From NCBI GenBank assembly GCA_030737835.1, contig JAUJYN010000017.1:744001-808000 (forward strand): a DNA stretch of 64,000 nucleotides, in the 5' to 3' direction. This document shows positions 34,817 through 46,186 of this stretch, piece by piece; within the stretch, counting starts at the first letter, position 1; each line of letters opens with the position of its first letter. Source of the stretch: Acorus gramineus (lineage: Eukaryota > Streptophyta > Magnoliopsida > Acorales > Acoraceae). The position numbers and the translations under genes are program-made. The notes beneath the pieces are model-generated. The model worked only from the letters and a program-made list of their open reading frames with translations, was not told where the DNA came from and ran no database searches.

Positions 34817-35355
34817 TGGATTGTGGAGTTCCTGCCATTTTGTGGCTTGATTAATAAAATTGTGGCTAATAATATCTGGTTGTGGTTAATATAAGCTGTG
34901 ATGCATGGGTTGTGCTGCTCACTGAGCGTGTGGCTCACCCCTCGCATAATTATTTTCTTCACTGTTATCTGAGTGGGATCTAGAGGAGGAGCTCCCCGAG
35001 GGACTTCATCAGTAGCGGAGTAGCGCCACATCCCGCGAGTATCAGAGGCTATCAGCATCCCTTTGATTGTATGTGTTATATTCCGTGCTTGGGCACGCGT
35101 TTGTATATTGTTTAGATGTCTTTGTATATATTGGCTCTCACATGACATTTGATTATGTATCGAGTCTGTAGTATGTTTTTGGATTACAGACTCAATCTTT
35201 CAGCTTCCGCTATTTGTGTATATATTATGTCAGCCCTGCTTTTATCTGTGTTGTCATTTTAGCTGTTGTGTGAGTATGTTATTGAACTCCTGTTTGGACT
35301 GATATCATATATACACTTGCCGCGTCCCGGGGACGCCCGGGGCGTGACAAAAAGT

Positions 35356-35367
35356 TGGTATCAGAGC
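35356..35367 (+). other. Primer binding site (initiator tRNA-Met)
   Basis: TGGTATCAGAGC, 6 nt after the LTR terminus; marks the start of the internal region of the plus-strand element. Confidence 0.93.
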
Positions 35368-35470
35368 CTGGTCCTGTCAGAGCCAATGGTCTTCTTTTCG
35401 TAGAGATGAGTCCTAGGATTTCTATATGAGTATTATGATCCTAGTGTCTGGTTTTCTTAGGATTGCTGAT

Positions 35471-35872
35471 ATGCCTCCTCGTGGAGGACGGCGCGGACTT
35501 TGTCCCTCTCGACCTTTGGGGGTTTTTGGACCTATCAGAGGCGAGGATGCTACTGGAGAGTCCACGGCTGTGAGGCCAGGATCGGCGCAGGAGCCTCCCG
35601 CATGGAAACGTGCGTTCGCTCGGATAGCGGATTTGGTGGAGACTCAGACCAAGGCACTGGAGGCCCAAACCAGAGTGTTGGCGGAGCAGGCGCGGGAGAT
35701 CCAGGAGCTGAGGGCGGCCCGTGAGGCAGTTCCACAGGTCCCCTTAAGGGAAGATCCGCCTGTGGTACCAGACGTACCCCCAGTCCCCGTGGTGATTCCA
35801 GCGGAGAGAGCTCAGGATCCCCTGGTGTGGGAGGTGGAGCTAGAGGCTGCAGCGCGAGTATCGAGAGTGGTT
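35471..35872 (+). pseudogene. gag N-terminal fragment
   Basis: MPPRGGRRGLCPSRPLGV at 35471 is homologous to the gag starts at 15919 and 41305. About 130 codons are readable through EIQELRAAREAVPQVPL and ELEAAARV, without the frameshift of the full-length copy. Near 35870 the sequence switches to LTR-type sequence, so the capsid domain, zinc knuckle, protease and most of RT are missing. The open frame running on past the switch is not gag. Confidence 0.85.
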
Positions 35873-36600
35873 GTTCAAGTTGAGGAGGCGGGTTATAGCC
35901 GTCCTGGCAGAAGGTTTCCATCCGTAGGTACCACCGATGCAGTCGGAGGGGTACTGATCATGGGAGTATACTAGGTAGAGGCTACCCGGAAGAGGATTAA
36001 TGAATAATGTCACGGGCGTGGAATCGTTCTCCCCCTTCGTTGGATCCGATGTAGGGACTCCTCAGCGTTGGAAAGGCCTTCCTGACAGAGGGCTGCCATC
36101 AGTAGGCACCTCCTGATTTGGGTACGGACTGTGCTGAATTGTGGGAGCGGACCAGGCGGCCCACGGTGTGGAGGAGAGGCTACCGGTGGACCAGGGGTGA
36201 AAAGCAGTCTAAGTCTCTCCCAAAGTCCCAATATGTCTCCTTTCGGGAGTGAGGGTGTGGATGAGGCGAAGACGCGTCGCCTCGTGACCCAATTGATTCG
36301 ACCGTTCCCAAGGATGTTGGGTCCAGTCTTGTGATGGAGGTTGAAGGATATCGGTGGATGATTATCTAGATGTAGATGATCCAGTGAGGTTGGTAGTGTT
36401 CTTTAAGAGTGATGTCTTTTTGTAGTGTTCCTTTTCTGGTTTAAGGGGCCGTGTGAGGTCAGCGTTGAGACCCGGGCTAGGGTACTCCGTGTTCCTTGTT
36501 TGGTTGTCGGGGTATCCTATGTCGGGACCTCATGTTGCTCTCCCGAGGTTTCTTTTCCCAGTCAAGGAATACTCTGGAAGCATCAGCTGATGGTGGTTTA
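35873..36600 (+). mobile_element. LTR-derived mosaic replacing gag-pol
   Basis: It resembles type B LTR sequence (compare 44770-45250), then a stretch like 26420-26530 (GAGACCCGGGCTAGGGTACT, CCTTGTTTGGTTGTCGG). Several LTR segments are joined. It links the gag start to the pol remnant, so it must have arrived by insertion or template switching followed by deletion. Confidence 0.65.
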
Positions 36601-37099
36601 AGTGCGAGATTTGGTTGGTTGGAGCGTATGGTTTTCTGGGCCACTTGATTTTCGGCAAGGGCATATCTGTGGACCCGGTCAAGTTGCTCGCCGTGTCAAT
36701 TTGGCGTCGACCGTCGAACCCTGCAAAGATTCGGAGCTTCCTGGGCGTGGCGGGTTATTGCGGGAGGTTTGTCGAGGGTTTCTCGAAGATAGATGTACCT
36801 CCTAAACGCCTCGCTCGGAAGGATGTCCGGTTCGAGTGGTCCCCGTCCTGCGAGGAGAGCTTCCAGGAGTTTAAGCGAAGGCTCACCTCAACGCTAGTTC
36901 TTACCCTTCCATTTGGGAGGGGTGGGTTCGCAGTTTGTTCCAAGGCATCGCGGTTGGGTGTGAGTTGTGTCCACGATCCTGCTCACGTCATCCCGTTCGA
37001 GCCGCTCGTCTACGAGCCGGATTTGTCGTTCATGGAGCAGTGGATCAAGGTCAAGGACAGCATGAAAAGAGGCTCCACGCTAAGACCGTTCCTTTGATT
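36601..37099 (+). pseudogene. pol remnant: RT tail fused to pre-chromodomain segment
   Basis: From 36615 one frame reads FLGHLIFGKGISVDP, RSFLGVAGY and FVEGFSKI, matching the RT thumb and RNase H start of the full-length element. At about 36970 it jumps in frame from the first RNase H motif (SRLGVSCV, the catalytic Asp segment already altered to SKAS) to HDPAHVIPFEPLVYEP, which lies about 545 residues further on in the intact copy. The junction falls on GTCC, shared by both parent sites. RNase H, all integrase domains and the chromodomain are lost or degraded. It is non-functional. Confidence 0.85.
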
Positions 37100-37212
37100 A
37101 TAGTGTGTTAGTAGCGCCAGTCCGGTGCGAAGACCACTTGGGAGCAAAGGTCTAAGCATGATACTTTCGGTCTTCCCCTTTGGGTTTCCTTAAATTTCGA
37201 GGACTAAATTTC

Positions 37213-37227
37213 CTAAGGGGGGAAGAA
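37213..37227 (+). other. Polypurine tract
   Basis: CTAAGGGGGGAAGAA directly before the 3' LTR start TGTTGGGTCTGTG; same motif as 11082-11096 on the other strand. Confidence 0.9.
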
Positions 37228-37921
37228 TGTTGGGTCTGTGTCATTTGGAGCGCTTTGTTTGAAGATTTGGGTACATAAATTTTTCCTAAGTTATGTATTC
37301 CTGATTTGGTGTTTGGATTTGATTTTGTTAAAATCCAATATGAAGAGGTTTAAATATGATTTTATTATGAGATGTCCAGTTTTGAGTTTGCTTTCGCACA
37401 GAAGTGGAATTAGACCAACTGGATTCTTGTAGTAAAAGTTATGGCTATTTTTCCAAGTATACCCCAGGGATGGAAATTCTGGCAGCAGCCCTGTTCCATG
37501 TTTAGCTCTAATTTCGGATAATGTGGAGAGATTATCTGATCTTGCCATGAACATGAAAGTTGTAGATAATCTTCGTAGCTTTCCATCGGTCTTGGAATCA
37601 AGCAATTCAAAGCTGTATCGGGGAAGTTATGGCTGTTCCAGTGAAGCTTGCGCAGAATTTCTAGTCGGAGGGTGACTTAGTAAATTCTCCTTAAGATATT
37701 TGATAAATATCTTCCCCTCTCTCTCTCCCCTCCCAAATCCCACGACCAGCACATTTTGCTCTCCTTCTCTTTTCATTTAAACCCCCCCCCCCCCTCCAAG
37801 TATTTGATGAAAGTCCCCAATGAGAAGGGGAAGGTGGAGGAGGAAGTGGAGGTGGGTTGTGTTGTTGTTGCTTGTTTCTTCCCTTCTCTCAAGCTCCCCT
37901 TGCATGGTTCCTGTAACCCCC
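37228..37921 (+). mobile_element. 3' LTR (type C), truncated after 694 bp
   Basis: TGTTGGGTCTGTGTCATTTG is homologous to the 5' LTR at 32477. It includes about 260 bp (37420-37690) that the 5' LTR lacks but that is present at 48090-48360 in opposite orientation. It is cut at TGCATGGTTCC by another LTR (37922). Confidence 0.85.
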
Positions 37922-37998
37922 CCAAATCCATGGCCCCGTTTTGAAGCGTGAAATCCGGGTGCGTTAACTAAATTCCTCGAATCTCAGAGTTCAATATA

Positions 37999-38050
<52 letters not shown>

Positions 38051-40396
38051 CATCCAGAGAACATACGAATACATCACCATAATTATACATATATCGTCAA
38101 TGCTAAAATCCGACGTAAATTCAATATACATCAAAAACAACTTAATTTAGATATATCCACACTATCATACATATGGGTCCTCTACATGCCAAAGAAATGA
38201 CCAACACCTTTTACACAAGTCTAGTGCTCCAGAAATAAAATACGAGCTTCAACCTCCAACGCCTTAACGAGATCGACAACCATCAACAGCTACTCTGAAA
38301 GGTTGGGAAGAGAGGGGTGAGCTACAACACGCTCAGTGAATGGACCATCATCATCCCGTTAGTACATTTATATTCAAAATATCAATATCGTAATATGTCT
38401 ACACAGACATGTAATATATCAAAAAAATAAATATACAACAAGGCCACCAAGACATGCAATAATATATATACACACGCACACAAATCCTATCCAACATGAT
38501 GCATGCAACACCACGAACACGCATGTCCGTCTTCGCAGCACCTAGCTCGCGGGGCCTTTCACAGGCATGGCCACGTAGACATAGCCACAAAGACTTGGGT
38601 CCTACGTTCTCGGACCTGGCCACGTAGACGTACGCCCACCTAGACGTTGGCCACCAAGACTGAGCCACCTAGACGGAAATGGATGCATTGATAACCTATC
38701 ATATCTTCAAAATTCACAAAAGAATAGAGCATGTACGATCTCAAAATACAAACCATAATGATGCATATATCAACAAAAGCATGCTCATATTTTTATTTCG
38801 AAACTAACAGTTATATTCCGCAAAATAGATGATCCTAGCATGAATACATAATATATTCTTTTGAAACTACATATGAAACTCAAGTCCACTCACCTCCAGT
38901 CCACGCAATACAAATCGATGCACATGCATAAACGCTATACACTCGCACGTGGATAACCTAGCATAACAATTATGAAATCAATAAATAAGAAAATCATTCA
39001 ATCATGACAAACAACTGACAACAACTTACAACAACACTCAGCCCAATAATCCCAAGAGCCCGTACCAAATAGACCTACAATCCGCAACTCACCTTAAAGG
39101 CCTAACAAAAATCCCAACTCCAAATAAATATTAAAATGTTCATATCTCACAATGATCCGATAATCAATATCCATTTATTTCATAAGGCCCACATAATCGA
39201 TCAATCCTCGAATAAAATATTTAGACAAATAATCCACTACAACTCCAATGATTCAAATAAATCAATCCAATCAATTTACATCCAAATAACAAAAATATCC
39301 AATTAATATTCATTGATCCCACTAAACCAAATTAATTGATTTAAGATCCAAATTGAGTCACCAAGATCAATAAAATCATCAAAACCCACAAATCAAATTA
39401 TACTCATTAAACATCCATTTGGGATCCCTTTAATCTCTAAAATTCATCAAACTTGATCATGAAGCTAAATATTTGAATTATAAGAAACTGCACAGAAATC
39501 TTTGAAAAATCATAACTTTCTACCCGTAACTCCAAATCAGACGATTCAAGATTCGTTGGAAAGATCTTTTCGAAACCTATTTCTGTTTGTGAAATACAAT
39601 TTTCCCAGAAACGACTCTATCATAGTCAAAAACACGATTTAATGATCAGGTATTCAATCCACCCGAAAATAACCCTTAAATCCCAAAACCAATAAATCTA
39701 GTTTGATCTTAAGAAATCCTTCAAGATCCATTGAAATCTAATAAAAACATCATCTATTTAAAATCAATCAAACCCTAACCCTAATCCATCAATATTCTTT
39801 CCCAAATAATAGATTGACACAATCATCTCCTAACCAAACTAAATTGAAACACTAAACAATAAAAATCAAAAGAGAAAGATTTATCACCTTGTAGTGCTCG
39901 ACGGGTAGAGTTAGGTCATCACCACCTTTCTTGTCCCATGAGAATTCTGATGCAAACCCTAACCCAAAATGTGTTATATATAAAAGGGTTTTTACCAAAT
40001 TACAAAACGACCCCTCAAGTATTACGGGTTTACAACTAGGTCCTTATCCGATTTACAGACAGATCCCTATCCGATTTACAAACGGATCCCTGAAGCCTAT
40101 TAAAAGATATTCTGGATTCGCAACTAGATCCCTGGGCCCAATAACTTAACACAAAATCCTAAAAACCTAATTTCCCTAACTCCGAATCTCACCAAATTTC
40201 AACCAAAATATCTTGAGACTATAAAGATCTCCAAAAAATATAAAATAAATATTTCAACATCAATTTATAATTATCAAAATTATAAATCAAATTAGACCCA
40301 TTTGGGCCTACCGCCAAATAAAAAAAATGAAATAATTAAATTTCAATTAAAATTTCCATTATATATTTAAAATAAATATATAAGGCTAAAAATACA
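37922..40396 (-). mobile_element. Divergent LTR (TGTAAC...ATACA, 2475 bp)
   Basis: AT-rich, with TG...CA ends and little similarity to the other LTRs. Orientation minus is inferred from the TGAGC hairpin (38318-38335), a TATA-like minus-strand CCTTTTATATATAACAC (about 39972-39988) and a donor-like CAAG|GTGATAA (39897). It includes a (TA)n run (37993-38047). The flanks GTTCC and GAGAC do not match: the left is a type C LTR, the right is minus-strand gag. It may be a solo LTR joined by recombination. No protein domains were seen. Confidence 0.55.
37993..38047. repeat. (TA)n microsatellite
   Basis: About 50 bp of TA dinucleotide with one G interruption, near the sense 3' end of the divergent LTR. 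Confidence 0.9.
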
Positions 40397-41305
40397 GAGA
40401 CACCAAGTCCGAGTACCTCGTGAATGCCTGAGAGGTGACATGCACCCGGATGGTGCTAATGAGACCCATCTCAAAACGACGGCACCGCGTCTCCTCATCC
40501 ATCACTAAGGCGGGGGTGAACCTGGAAAGCCTCGTGAAGCGTGTGGAGTAGTCAGCGACTGACATGGACCCTGTGTCAGCTGCTCGAACTCCCGCATCAC
40601 GATCTGGCGCATCGAAAACGGGAAGTACTCCTCCAGGAAATACCTCCGGAACCCTGCCCATAGAAGTCGCTCCACTCCCTCGGGGATGTCCACCGATCGG
40701 GTAGCCCACCAGTCGGCGGCGCTACCCTTCAGCATGAAGGTGGCCAGGGAGACACGCTGGCGGTCGGTGCAGTGCATGGTCGAGAAGATCTTGTCCACCT
40801 CCATCAACCATCGCTCAGGGGCAAGGGGGTCCGCCGTCTCCAGGGGAGGGTGGCAAGGGGGTCCATGGAACTCGGGAGGGTGGAGCTTCAGAAAGGCATT
40901 GAGGCCACTCTGATGCACTCGCGCTGCAGCCTCTAGCTCCACCTCCCTCTCCAGGGGATCCTAAACTCCCACCACTGGAATCACCACGGGGACAGGGGGT
41001 ACGTCGGGCACCACCGGTGGATCTGCCACCAAGGGGACCTGTGGAACAGCCTCGCGGGCCGCCCTCAGCTCCTGGATCTCTCGTGCCTGCTCAGCTAACG
41101 CCCTAGTCTGGGCCTCCAGTGCCCTCGTCTGAGTCTCCACCAGATCTGCTATACGAGCGTAAGCACGCTCCCATGCAGGAGGCTCCTGCGCCAGTCCTGG
41201 CCCCATAGCCGAGGACTCTCCAGTAGCATCCTCGCCTCTGGTAGGTCCGGGAACCTCCAAAGGCCGAGAGAGACCACGTCCACGCATTCCTCTTCGAGGA
41301 GGCAT
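40397..41305 (-). pseudogene. gag remnant of a second minus-strand element
   Basis: It begins MPPRRGMRGRGLSRPLEV at 41305, right after the PBS of the LTR at 41421. An in-frame stop (TAG, plus positions 40961-40963) replaces the Gln codon of the VQDP motif found in the full-length copy, consistent with C-to-T change. A short insertion follows the PPEF motif (about 40838-40870), and a frameshift near 40565 separates the capsid halves. Sequence then ends at RYSDLVS, where the divergent LTR begins. No zinc knuckle, protease or pol remains. Confidence 0.85.
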
Positions 41306-41403
41306 ATCAGCAACCTAAGAAAACCAGACACTAGGATCAGAATACTCATATAGAAATCCTAGGACTCATCTCTAAGAAAAACAATTGGCTCTAACAGGAC
41401 CAG

Positions 41404-41415
41404 GCTCTGATACCA
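41404..41415 (-). other. Primer binding site (initiator tRNA-Met)
   Basis: The minus strand reads TGGTATCAGAGC, 5 nt from the LTR terminus at 41421. Confidence 0.93.
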
Positions 41416-41420
41416 ACTTT

Positions 41421-44038
41421 TGTCACGCCCCAGGGCGGCCGTCCCCGAGACGTGGCAAGTATATATAATATCAGCAGTCTATACAGGAGATCAATAACAT
41501 ACTCTAAACAACATAAAAAATGACAACACAGACAACAATGAGGCTGACATAATATATACAAATAGCGGAAGCTCAAACGACTGAGTCTGTAATTCAAAGA
41601 CATATTACAGACCCGATACATAATCAACTGTCCTGTGAGAGCCAATATATATAACGACATCCAAATACAAGTACGTGCCCAAGCACGGAATACAATACAT
41701 ACAATCCAAACGGGGATGCTGATGGCCTCTCACTCGCAGAACGTGACGCTGCTCCACTACTGCTGATGTGCCTCGGGGAGCTCCTCCTTCAGATCCGACT
41801 CAGATATCACTGGAGAAAAATATATGCGAGGGGTGAGCCACACGCTCAGTGAATAGCACAACCCATGCATCACAATTCATATTAACCTCAAATAATTATA
41901 GCCCCTAACACGGGAGCAACAACACATTCTAGTGGGTCGTTTCATCGCCAACCCACCTCCCCCCCCCTCACCCTCACCCTTTCCGGGGGGTGACATGGGC
42001 CTCTTGGGGCATACTAGACCGCTCTCCACCCCTGGTCCACCCGGTAGCCTCTCCCACCCTCGTAGCCTCGACCTAGTCCACTCCAACTACCAGTACTGTC
42101 TGACACATCGGAGGCACCTACGGACGGGAGCCCTCTGTCAGGTCAGCTATCGCCGGGGAGTACCTACCTCGGATCCAACCAAAAGGAGAAGACAGCCTAC
42201 TCACACGGATACGATCCTCATGGATCCGTCGACACCGATTGCAACTCTACTAATGTCATGAATTCTCCAAAATTCCTCCAGGGCGCATAACCAAGATGTG
42301 GGGAGACATATATCATAACCACAAGGTTACAATATTCTCTAAGGCATGCTCACATTTTGATTTAATTAGATTAAACTAGATGGGAACATGCATAGTCCGG
42401 GGCTTGGTGTCTAAGCATGCATAGGCCGCTATACCTGATATAAGGGTGTATATCCCTAGCATACAAAGTCTAAAGTGGAATGGATACATCATATAATTCA
42501 TGCATGCATAGTTTTACATTTATTACATGTTAATATGCAACTATGGTGCCCCAGGGGAGGGCAATGCACGCCTACGTGCATCGAACGCCTCCCTACTGGG
42601 TTGGATTGTCCCACTCACCGAAGCCCGGGTCGTTGCGTGACTGTCCGTCAAGATCTGCAAGACATAGGCATTCAATACGGTGAGTAAACTACACAAATAC
42701 AATAATAAATACACTAAAAATACCCAATACTCAGACAAGCATGCATACGGACCAGCACGCACACGACCACGCGCGTACGCACGCGAGTCCGAGTGCCCCG
42801 ACACCCTCCCGAACCCACGGGCAGCCATACGCATGGCCCCCCGCACGTGCACGCCCGAAGGTGCACGCACGCAGGCGCCCCTGCGCCCCGAGCGCACTGT
42901 CGCGCCCCTGCCCGCACGCCCAGATACGCTGCCGCGCGCGTGAGCACGCTCGCCCGCGCGCACCGCGCGTCCAGCCCTGCGTCTACCCGCGTGTACTGCG
43001 CCTCTACGCAGCACCCCGCGCGCACCCCCACGCACTGCGCCCAAGCGCAGCACCCCGCGCGCACACCCGCGCGCCAGCGCACCCGTCTGCGCGCGCCAGT
43101 GCCTGCCTGCGCGCGCAGACTCGCGCACAAACACACGGATGACCCCGCACACGAGCCCGAGCCCTTCCCACCCCCTCCACAGCCCTCCCACCCCCCCCCC
43201 CCCAACAACCATGCTAGCATGCACAACAAAAAACACATTCTAACATGCATCTAAACAAGAAATAGGGAGGAGAAGGACTCACCCAAGAGAGGAAGAACAA
43301 TGGGAGGAACTCGGGTGCCCTTCGCGCACCGAATCGCCACCACCAAAACCACCACCACCAAGCCACTCACAAGGCCTAACAAGTCTGAAAATCAGGGGAG
43401 AAGGGAGACCATGAGAGGGAGGCAAACAAAAGGGAAAGCCAAAAACAAAACCATGGAAAGGTAGATGGGAACCCTACCTTCCTTTTTCCTTCAGTGGCTT
43501 TTCTTTTTCAACCACTTTTACTAGCTCTAATGGAAGGAAAACACAAAAGGAGGGAGTGAGTGAGTGAGAGAGAGATGAAGAGGAGAGGAAGAAGAAGTGC
43601 ACGCCCAAATGGCTCACACACACACACACACTCACACTTAGGGCATTTTAGGGTTTTTGTGCTTTTGACTTTGGGTCAACCTATCCACACAAAAAAACAA
43701 AAGAAATTGACCAAGTCAATGGTCAAATTTGACTTGGTCAAAGTCCTCTTTGACTTGGTCAAGTCTCCCAATGACTTTTCGCTTGGTCAAAACTCGGATA
43801 CGATTCGGAACTGCGAAATTCTGAACGTTACCAGAATTCGATGAAATTTTCGTGAGTGGCTTGAAATGGCACCAGGACACATAATGTGCAGTTAGATTTT
43901 CAATCGGAGTTCTCAAGCTCAGGATGATAGCTAAAAGTCTAAAATTTTAGCGGTTCCGATCGAAAAAAGAAAAAGTTAAAAAACTGCCAGAAATGTCCCA
44001 AAGGTGCCCGGAAGGCTAAAAGTGACACATATATAACA
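41421..44038 (-). mobile_element. 5' LTR of the gag-remnant element (2618 bp)
   Basis: Complete termini TGTCACGCCCCAGGGCGG and GTGACACATATATAACA. It contains the TGAGC hairpin 41834-41848, one GGGTGA unit (41960-41985), acceptor 42655, hairpin 42730-42792 (longer form, one mismatch in the closing stem), GC block 42725-43135 and a strong donor CTTGG|GTGAGT (43282). Right flank TTAAT; the matching left end of the element is not in the window. Confidence 0.85.
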
Positions 44039-45912
44039 TTAATAACGGGCACCTGCCTAATATTCCCTTGCGATAAGACTCGAGGGCGTGGTGTAGTTGT
44101 TGCGCCCATGCTAATGGGGCAAAGCTATGACCAGCTTCATGAGATGATGATCTCTCTCGCCCTCTCCCTCTGAACGAACTGAGTAAGTAGATGTGATTTC
44201 CTACTCGACTCAGGTTCGTTTGGAATATTGGCATGCACCTGTTAGTGCGCGAGATCGCGCTTGACCCTTTCTTTTAAGTTGGTGATATCCAACGCATGTT
44301 TAAGTTAGGCCTTGTGTGCTTATGTGATTAATGACCATGTATGCATGTTGTATGATTTATTATGATGTAAATCCATGTTAGGGAGTGTCCCTATTATTAT
44401 TAGATGATTGTGCATATGGTTCATGCGCATAGCTGGATATATTTATATGCGTATGTTAAAAAAACTGATAGGCCTATCTGGGATAGGCGTGGGTATGACC
44501 CGCTGTCGGGTTGTACCTTATTAGTTAGAGCGCTAGCGATGTAATCGCCCCGTGCATCCGAGCGATGCACTCGTGTGGAATTCAGGAGAATTCATTATCT
44601 TATTGGATTGTTAAGCCGGTAGTTGGGGCGTGACACCCCCCCTGTGTCCGAGCGACGCAACGGTGTGGGAGTACAGTAGTATTCGATATCTCGATAAGTG
44701 ATTATCGAGAGTAGTTGTTTTTCCATGGGTTCGCTTTGCGAACATGGAATGTTTACTCCCAATGTCATCCGTGTTGAAGAGGCCCGGGTTGTAGCTGTCC
44801 TGACAGAGGGCTCCCATCCGTAGGTACCACCGATGCGTTCGGGGGCGTACTGATCGTGGGAGTGTACCAGGTAGAGGCTACCCGGGAGAGGGCTAACGAA
44901 TGATATTGCGAGCGTGGAATCATTCTCCCCTTCATTGGATCCGATGTAGGAACTTCCCGGCATTGGAAAAGCTGTCCTGACAGAGGGCTCCCATCCGTAG
45001 GTACCACCGAGGCATTCGGAAGCGTACTGATCGTGGGAGTATACCAGGTAGTGACTACCCGGGGAAAGGGCTACCGGTGGACCAAGGGTGTAGAGCAGTC
45101 TAGGTCTCTTCCAAAAGTCCCAAGAGTCTCCCTCCGGGAGTGAGGGTGAGGAGGAGGTGAAGACACGTCTCCGCGTGACCCATTCGTTGTTCGTCTGTTC
45201 CCATAGTTGTTGGGTCCGGTTGCGTATCGATATTCAAAGACATTGGTTGGCAGTTATCCCGATATAGATGATCCAGTAGTGTTGTGTAGACCAGTAATCT
45301 TGGGTCTCCTCGACCAACGGTATGGTCTCTCCCTAAAAGTCCCAAGAGTCTCCCTCCGGGAGTGAGGGTGAGGGTGAGGTTAGTCGCGCCGCCGCGTGAC
45401 CGTGTTATCCATGGGTTTCCACCCATGTTTCCTTGAAAGGAAATTGCTTTAGTATTGAACTGTTATGGTGATTGGTTTCCAGCCACTCACTGAGCTTGTA
45501 GCTCACCCCTCGCAGACTGTTTCTTTTCAGGGGCAGTGCTGGGCGTGGAGTTGGAGCTTCTCTGTGGCGTGGTCTTATGGGCGTGGAGCGTTCTTCCGGC
45601 GGGTGGCGAGTGCGAGGCTGTCAGCAGTCCTAGAGTCATTGTATGTATTGTAAATCGTGCATGTGGCACAGGTTGTATTTTCTTGGTCTAGACTTGGCTC
45701 TCACAGAACAGTGATTGTGTATTCGAGTCTGTAATAATGTTTTTGGTTTACATACATTGTTTATATATTATGCTTCCGCTTTTCAGTCAGTTATCATTAT
45801 CCTTGCTTTGCCACCTCGTGTGTTGTTGTTGGAGTCTTTATTGACCTCAGGTATTGATAGCTGATATTTTATTATTGCCACGTCTCGGGGACGGCCGCCC
45901 TGGGGCGTGACA
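44039..45912 (+). mobile_element. Type B LTR fragment, plus orientation
   Basis: It is the reverse complement of 31570 leftwards, then colinear with 23-1507, ending GGACGGCCGCCCTGGGGCGTGACA-type terminus at 45912. It includes the 177-bp duplication (44795/44972), two GGGTGA units and the TGAGC hairpin 45491-45505. Its left part is missing. Confidence 0.78.
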
Positions 45913-46186
45913 CCATAAGGGGGTGGTGAGGTTAGGGTTAGGTTCACCCTCACTCAACCACACATTTTTACTTTATTGGGAAGCGTGCAGAGAAGCACAA
46001 CACACTCAAAAATATCTCACCCACCGAAACCCAGTAATGGCCAAACTCGGATGCGATTTGGAACTGCATATTTTTCAAAATGTTATCGGAATTCGATGAA
46101 ATTTTTATGGGTAGTACAAAATGGTACGAGGACCCATAATATGCAGTTAGATTTTCAATCAGAGTATTCCAACTGCATATTTTTAC
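45913..46186 (-). mobile_element. U3 fragment of a minus-oriented LTR
   Basis: CCATAAGGGGGTGGTGAGG to AGAGTATTCCAACT matches 2186-2450. It joins abruptly to mid-LTR sequence at about 46186, a deletion junction. Confidence 0.65.

Larger units (their letters stand above)
32477..35349 (+). mobile_element. 5' LTR of a deleted plus-strand element (type C, 2873 bp)
   Basis: It starts TGTTGAGTCTGTGTCATTTG and ends GGGGCGTGACA, followed by a PBS. It contains C and G homopolymer runs (32700-32717), donor AAAG|GTGAGC (32965), GC block 33075-33640, hairpin 33637-33679, acceptor CTTGCAG|ATC (33753), three GGGTGA/dyad units (34585-34816) and the TGAGC hairpin 34923-34937. U3 differs from type A, while the part after the acceptor is closely similar, so LTR types have exchanged U3 ends. 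Confidence 0.85.
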
